A stretch of 21,748 nucleotides of DNA. Origin: Helicobacter sp. (GTDB lineage: Bacteria; Campylobacterota; Campylobacteria; Campylobacterales; Helicobacteraceae). The translations under genes and the position numbers were made by a program. Of the stretch, positions 1 through 6,444 are shown in pieces. How positions within the stretch are numbered: position 1 is the first letter of the stretch; every line of letters begins with the position of its first letter. The stretch covers positions 1 through 21,748 of the forward strand of contig NZ_JAIEFA010000028.1 of assembly GCF_029067145.1 (NCBI RefSeq), in the 5' to 3' direction. The notes beneath the pieces were generated by a model that saw only the letters and a program-made list of their open reading frames with translations, was not told where the DNA came from and searched no databases.

Positions 1-525
1 TTATTAGATTCCATTATCAAAAAAATTAATCCCCATTTTTACACACCATTTTTTGTTAAAGGTGAGAACACACACAGGGCTTATTGGTTATTACATTTTA
101 GCAACCACCCCATAGCAAGAAACGAGATGGTAAAACTTCACTATGAAAATCATAATGCTTTTATCCACTATGGAGGTGAAGGGCTTGATATGTTCGGATA
201 TTCAAGTAAAGATAAAAAGACGCTAAATCTATTTTTGTTTGCAGAATCAGACAAACAAAAAAGTTTAAAATCTATACAAAGACAAATTCAGGAAAAGATT
301 ACACAATATAATAATAAGACTTTTGGAGATTTTATTAAAAATGAAATTAACGATACGCCAGCAACAATAGAAGTCATACAAGATTCTTTAAGAGAAGTCT
401 TATACAATAAAGAAATTGAAGTAATTGATACCAAGAAAAATAAGAAAATTAGAAACTGCAAGGATATAAAATTAGAAAATCTAATAAGGATTCCAAAGAT
501 ACGACAAGGGAGGTTTAATTTTTAA
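1..525 (+). CDS. tcmP: TcmP-like three-Cys-motif partner protein, 3' part
   Basis: The reading frame is open from the first base of the window to the TAA at 523-525. The first internal ATG (127) is therefore not the start, and the gene begins left of the window. The visible part is 174 residues. Just before that ATG it reads YWLLHFSNHPIARNEM, followed by VKLHYENHNAFIHYGGEGLD. This combination is what I recognise from the three-Cys-motif partner protein family (TcmP), which is usually found next to a Gp37/Gp68 (DUF5131) gene, exactly as here. The last base of the stop codon is the first base of the next start (TAATG), so the two genes are translationally coupled. The molecular function of the family is not established to my knowledge. 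The C-terminal 60 residues are Lys-rich. The family call rests on recalled motifs and on the neighbour, not on a search. Confidence 0.65.
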   Translation, partial: LLDSIIKKINPHFYTPFFVKGENTHRAYWLLHFSNHPIARNEMVKLHYENHNAFIHYGGEGLDMFGYSSKDKKTLNLFLFAESDKQKSLKSIQRQIQEKITQYNNKTFGDFIKNEINDTPATIEVIQDSLREVLYNKEIEVIDTKKNKKIRNCKDIKLENLIRIPKIRQGRFNF

Positions 526-1259
526 TGAAACCCACCAAAATTGAATGGACGCAGGCTGTTTGGAATCCTACTATTGGTTGCGATAAGGTAAGTGATGGTT
601 GTAAGAATTGCTATGCAGAAGTGATGGCAAAGAGACTACAAGCTATGGGGAACAAAGATTATAAAGATGGCTTTAAATTTAAAATGCTTAAACATCGTCT
701 CGATGAGCCATTAAAAAATAAAAAACCTACGCTTTATTTTGTTAATTCTATGAGTGATTTGTTTCACGAAAAAATGGAAGTTGCATTTTTAGATGAAATT
801 ATGCAAATTATTTGGCAAACTCCACACCATCAATATCAGATTCTCACAAAACGCCCTCAGCAAATGAGAAATTATTTTTTGGATAAAAAGATACCAGATA
901 ATATATGGCTTGGCGTTACAATTGAGTCAGCACAAGTCAAAAAAAGGGTAAATTTTATAAGAGATTTACCTGCAAAAATTAAGTGGATTTCTTGTGAGCC
1001 TCTATTAAATGATTTAGGGCGGATTGATTTAGGGGGGATTGATTGGGTAATTGTTGGGGGAGAGAGTGGTTTTAATGCAAGATTAATGCGTGAAATTTGG
1101 GTTTTGAATATTAAAAAACAATGCGAAGAACAAAATGTTGCTTTTTTCTTTAAGCAGTGGGGGGCTTGGGGTGCTGATGGAATGAGGAGAAATAAAAAAG
1201 ATAACGGTGCTTTGCTCGGTGGCAAATTTTATAGAGAATATCCAAAATTAAGCATTTAA
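525..1259 (+). CDS. DUF5131 / phage Gp37-Gp68-like three-Cys-motif protein
   Basis: A 244-residue protein, complete. The N-terminus carries the family hallmark: WTQAVWNP, then GCDKVSDGCKNCYAE, with Cys19, Cys26 and Cys29 (CX6CX2C). The spacing is looser than the CX3CX2C of radical-SAM enzymes, but it looks like a metal or Fe-S site. Further family-like blocks are FVNSMSDLFHE, QILTKRP, NIWLGVTIES, KWISCEPLL, WVIVGGESG and FFFKQWG towards the C-terminus. Full length is as expected for the family (about 240-260). A strong AAGGGAGG lies at 506-513 inside the end of the upstream gene. It forms a two-gene unit with the TcmP-like gene and lies directly before the housekeeping gene cysS, which suggests an inserted accessory cassette. 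The biochemical role is unknown. Such pairs occur on phages and mobile islands, so a role in nucleic-acid modification or defence is possible but not shown. Confidence 0.75.
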   Translation: MKPTKIEWTQAVWNPTIGCDKVSDGCKNCYAEVMAKRLQAMGNKDYKDGFKFKMLKHRLDEPLKNKKPTLYFVNSMSDLFHEKMEVAFLDEIMQIIWQTPHHQYQILTKRPQQMRNYFLDKKIPDNIWLGVTIESAQVKKRVNFIRDLPAKIKWISCEPLLNDLGRIDLGGIDWVIVGGESGFNARLMREIWVLNIKKQCEEQNVAFFFKQWGAWGADGMRRNKKDNGALLGGKFYREYPKLSI

Positions 1260-1284
1260 TATCGTATTAATCCCCTCCATTTTC

Positions 1285-1293
1285 TGCTATACT
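1285..1293 (+). promoter_or_regulatory. extended -10 promoter of cysS
   Basis: TGCTATACT matches the TGnTATAAT extended -10 used by the primary sigma factor in Helicobacter and Campylobacter, where a -35 box is often absent. It lies 28 bases before the cysS ATG at 1321, giving a leader of about 20 nt. An AGGG ribosome binding site lies at 1311-1314. Confidence 0.6.
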
Positions 1294-1320
1294 TTCCCCT
1301 AAAATTCATAAGGGAAAGTG

Positions 1321-2739
1321 ATGATTAGGATTTATGATAGCAAATTAAAAGAAAAAGTTGAATTTAAGCCTATTAGTCCAAAAGAAGTGCGTATGTATGT
1401 GTGCGGTCCGACGGTGTATGACGATTCGCATTTAGGGCACGCAAGAAGCGCGATTGTGTTTGATTTGTGGCGCAAACTCTTGCGTGAGCGGGGCTACCAA
1501 GTGATTTTTGCCAAAAATTTTACCGATATTGATGACAAAATCATCAACAAATCCTTACAAACAGGCTTAAGCGTAGAGGAAATTACGCAGACTTACACGC
1601 AAAAATATTTAGACGAAATGGAATCTCTAGGTGTGGAGCGCGCCGATATTGAGCCAAAGGCTACACAGAGTTTGCCAAGCATTTGCGCGATGATTCAAAC
1701 GCTACTAGATAAAGGCTTTGCTTATCAAACGCCCAATGGAGATATTTATTTGTCTGTGGATAAAGACACAGATTATGGGAGCTTGAGCGGTAGAATCGCC
1801 GATGAGGAATCCAAAAGCAGAATCCAAAATAGCGAACAAAAACACGACGCAAAGGATTTTGCGCTTTGGAAAAGCTACAAAGGCGTAGGTGATGTGGGCT
1901 ATGATTCGCCTTTTGGCAAGGGGCGTCCGGGCTGGCACATTGAGTGTAGCGCAATGATTCAAGAACATTTGGCAACAGAGGGCAAATACGCAATTGACAT
2001 TCACGGGGGCGGAGCGGATTTGCTGTTTCCTCACCACGAAAATGAGGTTTGTCAGACGCGTTGTGCGCAGGGGCAGAATCTCGCAAAATATTGGATACAC
2101 AACGGCTTTGTAACGATTAATGGTGAAAAAATGGCAAAGTCGCTTGGGAACAGCTTTTTTATCAAAGATGCTTTGGCAAATTACGATGGAGAGATTCTGC
2201 GATTCTATCTTTTAAGCACACATTATCGTGCGGGGTTAAATTTCTCCGAAGAGGATTTGCTCGCAAGCAAGAAGCGGCTAGATAGAATCTATCGGCTTAA
2301 AAAACGATTGGCGCAAACCCAAATCAAAAACCCACAAAATGCAGAATCTCAAAACGAGAAAAACGCTTTTAGCGAGGCGTTTTTAGAGGCTTTAAGCGAT
2401 GACTTAAATATTTCCAAAGCCCTAAGCATTGTAGAGGAACTTATCGCAAACGCAAACGAAATGCTAGACAACAAGCAAAAGGATAAGATTCCACAAATTG
2501 CGGCAAATCTTGCTTTGGTTGCAAGAATTTTGGGCGTGGGCTTGAAGGATTCTTTTGAATACTTTAAACTTGGTGTGAGCGAAGCAAGACGCGTAGAGAT
2601 TGAAGCACTCATCGCAAAAAGAACGGAATACAAAAAGGCAAAGGATTTTGCAAATGCGGATAAAATCCGAGAGGATTTGCGCGTGAGCGGAATTGAGATT
2701 ATGGATACTCCTCAAGGCTGCGAGTGGGAAAAAGTGTAA
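1321..2739 (+). CDS. cysS: cysteinyl-tRNA synthetase
   Basis: Class I aminoacyl-tRNA synthetase charging tRNA-Cys in the cytoplasm. At 472 residues it is close to the family norm of about 465. The start is placed at the ATG 1321 rather than at the in-frame GTG 1318, because AGGG at 1311-1314 gives normal spacing. Visible hallmarks are the zinc ligand and substrate Cys28 in YVCGPTVYD, the HIGH-type motif HLGH at 37-40, GRPGWHIECSAM and LFPHHENE (zinc and active-site residues), and the KMSKS motif as KMAKS at 270-274 followed by LGN. The C-terminal DALR-like helical part includes LSDDLNISKALS and ends in KADKIREDL-type sequence (here FANADKIREDL). It has its own promoter, separate from the cassette upstream. 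The TauE/DsbD-like gene follows after 33 bp and may be co-transcribed. Confidence 0.97.
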   Translation: MIRIYDSKLKEKVEFKPISPKEVRMYVCGPTVYDDSHLGHARSAIVFDLWRKLLRERGYQVIFAKNFTDIDDKIINKSLQTGLSVEEITQTYTQKYLDEMESLGVERADIEPKATQSLPSICAMIQTLLDKGFAYQTPNGDIYLSVDKDTDYGSLSGRIADEESKSRIQNSEQKHDAKDFALWKSYKGVGDVGYDSPFGKGRPGWHIECSAMIQEHLATEGKYAIDIHGGGADLLFPHHENEVCQTRCAQGQNLAKYWIHNGFVTINGEKMAKSLGNSFFIKDALANYDGEILRFYLLSTHYRAGLNFSEEDLLASKKRLDRIYRLKKRLAQTQIKNPQNAESQNEKNAFSEAFLEALSDDLNISKALSIVEELIANANEMLDNKQKDKIPQIAANLALVARILGVGLKDSFEYFKLGVSEARRVEIEALIAKRTEYKKAKDFANADKIREDLRVSGIEIMDTPQGCEWEKV

Positions 2740-2772
2740 TTTTAAGATTCTACTGCTTTTGTAAGGAAAAAT

Positions 2773-3555
2773 ATGGAAAATTTAGATTTCATCAGTCTTT
2801 TTGGTATTGCACTTTTGGGAGGCTTTGGACACTGCATTGGAATGTGTGGCGGAATCGTGCTTGCCTTTAGCGGAAAGTTGGCAAATCAAAGTATAAGCAA
2901 AGCGCGTATTGTGGGATTCCACTTCCTTTATAATCTCGGACGCATTAGCACTTATGTGCTGCTTGGTGCGTTGGTTGGCGGGCTTGGAAGTATGTTTAGT
3001 CTCAATGGCACTTTGCGTGGCTTGCTCTTTTTGATTGCAGGTGTTTTGATGATTCTTGCGGGGTTTTCACTCTTTGGCAAGTTAAAATTCTTAACACTTT
3101 TAGAACATTCGCTCCAAAATTCTCAATGGTATCAAACGCGATTCCAAAGGGCTTTGAATCTTGAAAGTGCTTGGAGTCTCTATATCTTAGGAATCCTTAA
3201 TGGTTTGCTTCCCTGTGGTTTTGTTTATGCGTTTCTTTTCAGTGCGGCTGGTTCTGCGAGCATAGTTAAGGGTGCATTGGTGATGTTGGTGTTTGGAATC
3301 GCGACAATTGTGCCTTTGTTGCTCTTTGGGCTTTTGGCAAATACGATTCTATATAAGCCCTTTGTGCGCAAACTTGCGATGAATCTTGCCGCCATTGCGA
3401 TTGTTATTTTTGGTGCATTGATGGTTGAAAAAGGCATTAAGTTTTTGCAAAATCCTACAATGGCTCACAAGGCGCATAAAATGCAAGATTCTAATGCTTC
3501 TATGCCCACACAAGATTCTATGCACAAGATAGAATCGCATTTGCCTGCACATTAG
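2773..3555 (+). CDS. sulfite exporter TauE/SafE family (DsbD_2-like) membrane protein
   Basis: A 260-residue polytopic inner-membrane protein with about six hydrophobic segments. The N-terminal GHCIGMCGGIVLAF (Cys21 and Cys25, CX3C) and the internal GLLPCGFVYAFLFSAA are signatures of the family annotated as TauE/SafE or DsbD_2, related to CcdA/DsbD membrane cores. Such proteins are linked to thiol-electron transfer, cytochrome c assembly or metal (copper) homeostasis. The actual substrate cannot be read from the sequence. The C-terminal 40 residues are hydrophilic and rich in Met and His (for example MAHKAHKM and DSMHKIESHLPAH), which suggests a soft-metal binding tail. AAGGA at 2763-2767 precedes the ATG. 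The gene follows cysS closely and is followed by a 159-bp gap. Confidence 0.75.
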   Translation: MENLDFISLFGIALLGGFGHCIGMCGGIVLAFSGKLANQSISKARIVGFHFLYNLGRISTYVLLGALVGGLGSMFSLNGTLRGLLFLIAGVLMILAGFSLFGKLKFLTLLEHSLQNSQWYQTRFQRALNLESAWSLYILGILNGLLPCGFVYAFLFSAAGSASIVKGALVMLVFGIATIVPLLLFGLLANTILYKPFVRKLAMNLAAIAIVIFGALMVEKGIKFLQNPTMAHKAHKMQDSNASMPTQDSMHKIESHLPAH

Positions 3556-3640
3556 GAATCCTAAAGTTAGATTCTGAAAAATAAATTCAAACGCAAATTT
3601 TTTGGAATCTTGCGCAATATTTTATGAAAAAATTATATTT

Positions 3641-3672
3641 TTTGGCTTTTAAAGGCTATTTTTTAAGCCAAA
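3641..3672 (+). other. inverted repeat (hairpin) before the PilM-like gene
   Basis: TTTGGCTT (3641-3648) and AAGCCAAA (3665-3672) form a perfect 8-bp stem with a 16-nt AT-rich loop. It lies between the TauE-like gene and the next operon. No T-run follows on either strand, so it is not a standard intrinsic terminator. It could be a weak terminator or a regulatory palindrome. Confidence 0.35.
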
Positions 3673-3714
3673 ATTGCATACTATTAGCAATGCGAGTTTA
3701 AGTTTGGAGTGATG

Positions 3715-4767
3715 ATGAATTTAATAAAAACAATTCGCCCTTTTTTTGCCACCGTGATTGCTGGCATTGAAGTGGATCACAAATTATGCAGTGTTGTGGT
3801 GAATTTCTACCGCAGAGGGCAGCTTCAGCAAACTCAAACAAAAGAGTTTAAAACAAATCCCGGTGAGTTACCTATTCAAGCGGTGCGTTATATTAAAAAA
3901 ATTCGCGCTAAAAATCCTTTTACTTATGTTTCCACGCTTTCTTTGTCTATTACGCAAGGCGTGATTAATTCCGATAAAGAAAGTGAGTTTGAAAAACACG
4001 GCGTGAATTGTAACGAAGTTGTCTATAAGCGATTTGACAATAATTGGTCGGTTTATGTCCCTAATCAAGGAATCGCAGAGACAAAAAAACGTTTTTTAAA
4101 GCTTGGCGCGGATTTTGTGATTTCTCCTTTTATGATTCTGTATCGTTTGGCAAAAGATACTTTCCAAGATTCTTGCAAACTCTATGTATTGTTTCAACGT
4201 TCTAATATGACTTTGATTGTTACCAAGCAAGATGCAGGAGTTTTGTTTGGTGGTTATTATGTTTTAGAAAGTGAGATTGATTTGGGATTATCTGTTGTTA
4301 AGCATTCTTTGAGTGAGGACGAAGAGGATATACAAAAAACAGATATTGAATCGGATTTGCAAAATGAATTGAGCAATATTGAAAATGTGGTGGATTTGGA
4401 CAGCGAAAGTAGTGATGACGATGAACTTATCAAAGTCTTGAAAAATGACGATAGTGAGGACGATTTAAACGAAAGTGGTGAGGATTCCCACAAAGGCAAT
4501 GATTTAGATGATTTTTCACGCATTAATACAGCAGCAAAATTTATTCAATCTGCTTTGGGTGAATTTTATAGTAATACGCTTTATAACAGCGAGTTTATCA
4601 ATGAAATTGTGATTTTCAATCCTCACGATATTGCACAAGAAACACTCCAACAAATCCAACAAATCACAATGCTAGAGGTGCAAGTGCTTTCTTGTGATAT
4701 TGCTAAAGAATTAGCAAATCTTGGCTATGAATCCTATAAGTTTTTTGAATCAAAAGGGCAAGTATGA
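3715..4767 (+). CDS. PilM-like cytoplasmic assembly protein with an acidic insert (putative)
   Basis: About 350 residues. The frame could start at GTG 3709, ATG 3712 or ATG 3715. GGAG at 3706-3709 gives normal spacing only for 3715. I do not recognise a firm family. The N-terminal part (VIAGIEVDHKLCSVVVNFYRRG) looks like the first strands of an actin-like ATPase fold. The later VLFQRSNMTLIVTKQDAGVLFGGYYV would fit the second half of such a fold. This matches PilM/GspL-type cytoplasmic proteins. Residues of roughly 195-275 form a strongly acidic, Ser/Asp-rich low-complexity stretch (for example DLDSESSDDDELIKVL), which is unusual for PilM. There is no signal peptide or clear membrane helix. 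It overlaps the next gene by 4 bp (ATGA), and the next two proteins look like PilN and PilO. The PilM call rests mainly on that gene order. Confidence 0.5.
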   Translation: MNLIKTIRPFFATVIAGIEVDHKLCSVVVNFYRRGQLQQTQTKEFKTNPGELPIQAVRYIKKIRAKNPFTYVSTLSLSITQGVINSDKESEFEKHGVNCNEVVYKRFDNNWSVYVPNQGIAETKKRFLKLGADFVISPFMILYRLAKDTFQDSCKLYVLFQRSNMTLIVTKQDAGVLFGGYYVLESEIDLGLSVVKHSLSEDEEDIQKTDIESDLQNELSNIENVVDLDSESSDDDELIKVLKNDDSEDDLNESGEDSHKGNDLDDFSRINTAAKFIQSALGEFYSNTLYNSEFINEIVIFNPHDIAQETLQQIQQITMLEVQVLSCDIAKELANLGYESYKFFESKGQV

Positions 4768-5285
4768 ATTATAGTTTCACGCAACCGGGCAAAAAAACAA
4801 TTCTTAAGAAAGTTTCGCGCATTTGGTGGGGCTATATTTTCTTGACACTTTTTATTTTTGCAGGTTTTGTTGCAATGTTAAAAGTGCAAGGATACTTTAT
4901 GCAGCAAAATGAAAAAGCCGCCATAGAAATGCAACAACGAATGCTCAAGGAAATCAAAGAATACCAAGAAATGATGATTATAGAAGAAGAGAAAGTGCAA
5001 TTTGAAGCTTATATTGCTAGTCAAAATAATATGCTAAAAGATAGCGTGGAGAATCTCTTTGATTTGATTCCCGAACAAATCACATTGAATAAAATCCAAA
5101 TGGAGCAATATCAATTAACGCTTTATGGGACAACCCCTTCTAAGCAGATTTATACCTTTTTGTTAGAAGTGCCTTTGCGCTCAATCTTTCATCAAAGTCG
5201 CGCGGATTTCTATATGCTACCAAATGGTTGGTATAATTTCGTTTCCATTAGTAAATTAAATCAACAAGAGGAAGCGCAGCCGTGA
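4764..5285 (+). CDS. PilN-like single-pass inner-membrane protein (putative)
   Basis: A 173-residue protein. It has a short basic cytoplasmic N-terminus (GKKTILKKVSR) and one membrane helix at about 22-41. A Glu/Gln/Met-rich coiled coil spans about 45-85. A small C-terminal domain follows with LFDLIPEQITLNKIQMEQYQ and LTLYGTTPSKQIYTFLLEVP. The pattern 'L..L.P..i.l..i.......l.l.G...s...i..fl' is typical of PilN and related ferredoxin-fold proteins of type IV pilus and type II secretion alignment complexes. The start overlaps the upstream stop (ATGA). The stop overlaps the GTG start of the next gene (GTGA). This tight coupling implies a fixed-ratio complex. Specific function is inferred, not seen. 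Confidence 0.55.
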   Translation: MNYSFTQPGKKTILKKVSRIWWGYIFLTLFIFAGFVAMLKVQGYFMQQNEKAAIEMQQRMLKEIKEYQEMMIIEEEKVQFEAYIASQNNMLKDSVENLFDLIPEQITLNKIQMEQYQLTLYGTTPSKQIYTFLLEVPLRSIFHQSRADFYMLPNGWYNFVSISKLNQQEEAQP

Positions 5286-5815
5286 GAGCATTTTTTGCAC
5301 AGATTGATTGGATTCGTAATACTTTCTTTTTTGTTTTTTATTTTTTTATGGTTATTGGGGTGTTTTTGGCTGTAGTAAAACCTCAATTAGATATTTTTCG
5401 TAAGACCAATGCACAATATCGCAAGGAGCTTTATGTGCAAGAGCAGATAGAATCTCAACGCAATGCAGAAAGACAAAAACTTATCAATTATCAAAATCAA
5501 AATGCACATATATTAGAAGATTTTGAACACAGAATCACACAAAAAGAAATTGAGGAGAAGTTAAGAATTATCTTTGAAAACGCCGGTGTAGTTGCAGATG
5601 GTGCGCCTAGTTTAGAGGGAAAATACTTCAAGCAACGTTTTGTAATTAGCGGACGTTTGCAAAATATTAACAAACTCAAAGAATCTTTGAAAATGACACG
5701 AGCCTTACCCGGAATCGTGCGCTTTAGCTTTCCGATTCTTATTGAAAGAGAGGGCGCGGAATTAGTCTTTTCTTTTCGTTTGGACGCGTATTTTTTAAAT
5801 ATGGATTCCAAATAG
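5282..5815 (+). CDS. PilO-like single-pass inner-membrane protein (putative)
   Basis: A 177-residue protein starting with GTG inside the upstream stop codon (GTGA overlap). One membrane helix lies at about 12-33. A long coiled coil spans about 38-75 (NAQYRKELYVQEQIESQRNA). The C-terminal domain carries FVISGRLQNINKLKESLKMT and a closing VFSFRLDAYFLNM, consistent with the ferredoxin-like fold of PilO/GspM. Together with the two genes before it, the topology and order resemble PilM-PilN-PilO. No secretin, ATPase or pilin gene is in the window, so a full pilus or competence machine cannot be confirmed here. The gene ends 13 bp from the end of the convergent nuclease gene. Confidence 0.55.
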   Translation: MRAFFAQIDWIRNTFFFVFYFFMVIGVFLAVVKPQLDIFRKTNAQYRKELYVQEQIESQRNAERQKLINYQNQNAHILEDFEHRITQKEIEEKLRIIFENAGVVADGAPSLEGKYFKQRFVISGRLQNINKLKESLKMTRALPGIVRFSFPILIEREGAELVFSFRLDAYFLNMDSK

Positions 5816-5828
5816 TCTTTGGAGATTC

Positions 5829-6353
5829 CTAATATTTTTTACACTCCAAAAACATTCCCTCAAAAGCATTTTTAGCTTTCGCAATAGAATCTTTATCCTG
5901 TGTGATGAAAAGCGTTTCATAGTTTGTCTCAAAAGCACTTTTAGACCAATTTGCAGAACCTAAAATCAGAGAATTTTCATCACTGATTGCCATTTTCATA
6001 TGCATTAATCCATAAAATTTGCGATTATAAGAGAGTTTTCCCTCTAGCAAGCAAGTTTCAATATTTTTGAGTTTTGCAAGATAGCCAATGGTGGATTTGT
6101 TGGCGTCTTGATTGCTTTTTTTGTCATAAATGATTCGCACTTTTACACCTTTTTTGGCAATGTCGCGGATTGCTTTGCTGATTTCGCGATTTGTGAAGCT
6201 ATAAATCGCAACATCTAGTGTGTTTTGAGAGTTTTGAATCGTAGAAATCAATGCTTGGAGGGCTTTATCTTGTTCTTGGGGCATAAAGTAGAGAGAATCC
6301 GCCCAAGAAAAGCTAATAAAAACCCCAATCGTTGCTAAAACTTGTTTAAACAT
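5829..6353 (-). CDS. nucT: secreted PLD-family nuclease, NucT-like
   Basis: A 174-residue protein with a single phospholipase-D active-site motif, as in the Nuc/NucT endonucleases that work as dimers. The HKD motif is HMKMAISD (His118, Lys120, Asp125), followed by the conserved LILGSANWS. The N-terminus (MFKQVLATIGVFISFSWADS) is a signal peptide, so the enzyme acts in the envelope. Family signs in the first half are TLDVAIYSFTNREISKAI and VKVRIIYDKKSN. H. pylori NucT (HP0323), an outer-membrane-associated nuclease, sits next to the poly-E-rich gene and gmk, and the same neighbours are present here. AAGGA lies 7 nt before the ATG. It is divergent from the acidic-protein gene (91 bp between starts) and convergent with the PilMNO-like operon. 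Confidence 0.88.
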   Translation of the reverse strand: MFKQVLATIGVFISFSWADSLYFMPQEQDKALQALISTIQNSQNTLDVAIYSFTNREISKAIRDIAKKGVKVRIIYDKKSNQDANKSTIGYLAKLKNIETCLLEGKLSYNRKFYGLMHMKMAISDENSLILGSANWSKSAFETNYETLFITQDKDSIAKAKNAFEGMFLECKKY

Positions 6354-6403
6354 TAAAAGTTCCTTGTAAAATTAAGATACAAATTGTTAAAATTTTACCA
6401 ACT

Positions 6404-6428
6404 CTTTGTTTAAAAAGACGAAACAAAG
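6404..6428 (+). promoter_or_regulatory. inverted repeat in the leader of the acidic-protein gene
   Basis: CTTTGTTT (6404-6411) and AAACAAAG (6421-6428) form a perfect 8-bp inverted repeat with a 9-bp spacer. It ends 16 bp before the ATG at 6445 and 5 bp before the AGGGAG ribosome binding site (6434-6439). It lies in the divergent nucT/acidic-protein interval. It could be an operator or an RNA hairpin affecting translation. Confidence 0.35.
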
Positions 6429-6444
6429 CAAATAGGGAGCATTT

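Noticed and set aside
127..525. Complete 132-residue gene starting at ATG 127
   Set aside because: The same frame is open back to base 1 and encodes family-like sequence there, so this is the 3' part of a longer gene.
1031..1164. G6 tracts in the DUF5131 gene as phase-variation sites
   Set aside because: Six-base tracts are shorter than those known to slip often in Helicobacter/Campylobacter, and the frame is intact.
5818..5850. TTTGGAG/CTCCAAA inverted repeat as bidirectional terminator
   Set aside because: The 7-bp stem has a 19-nt loop and no T-run on either side.
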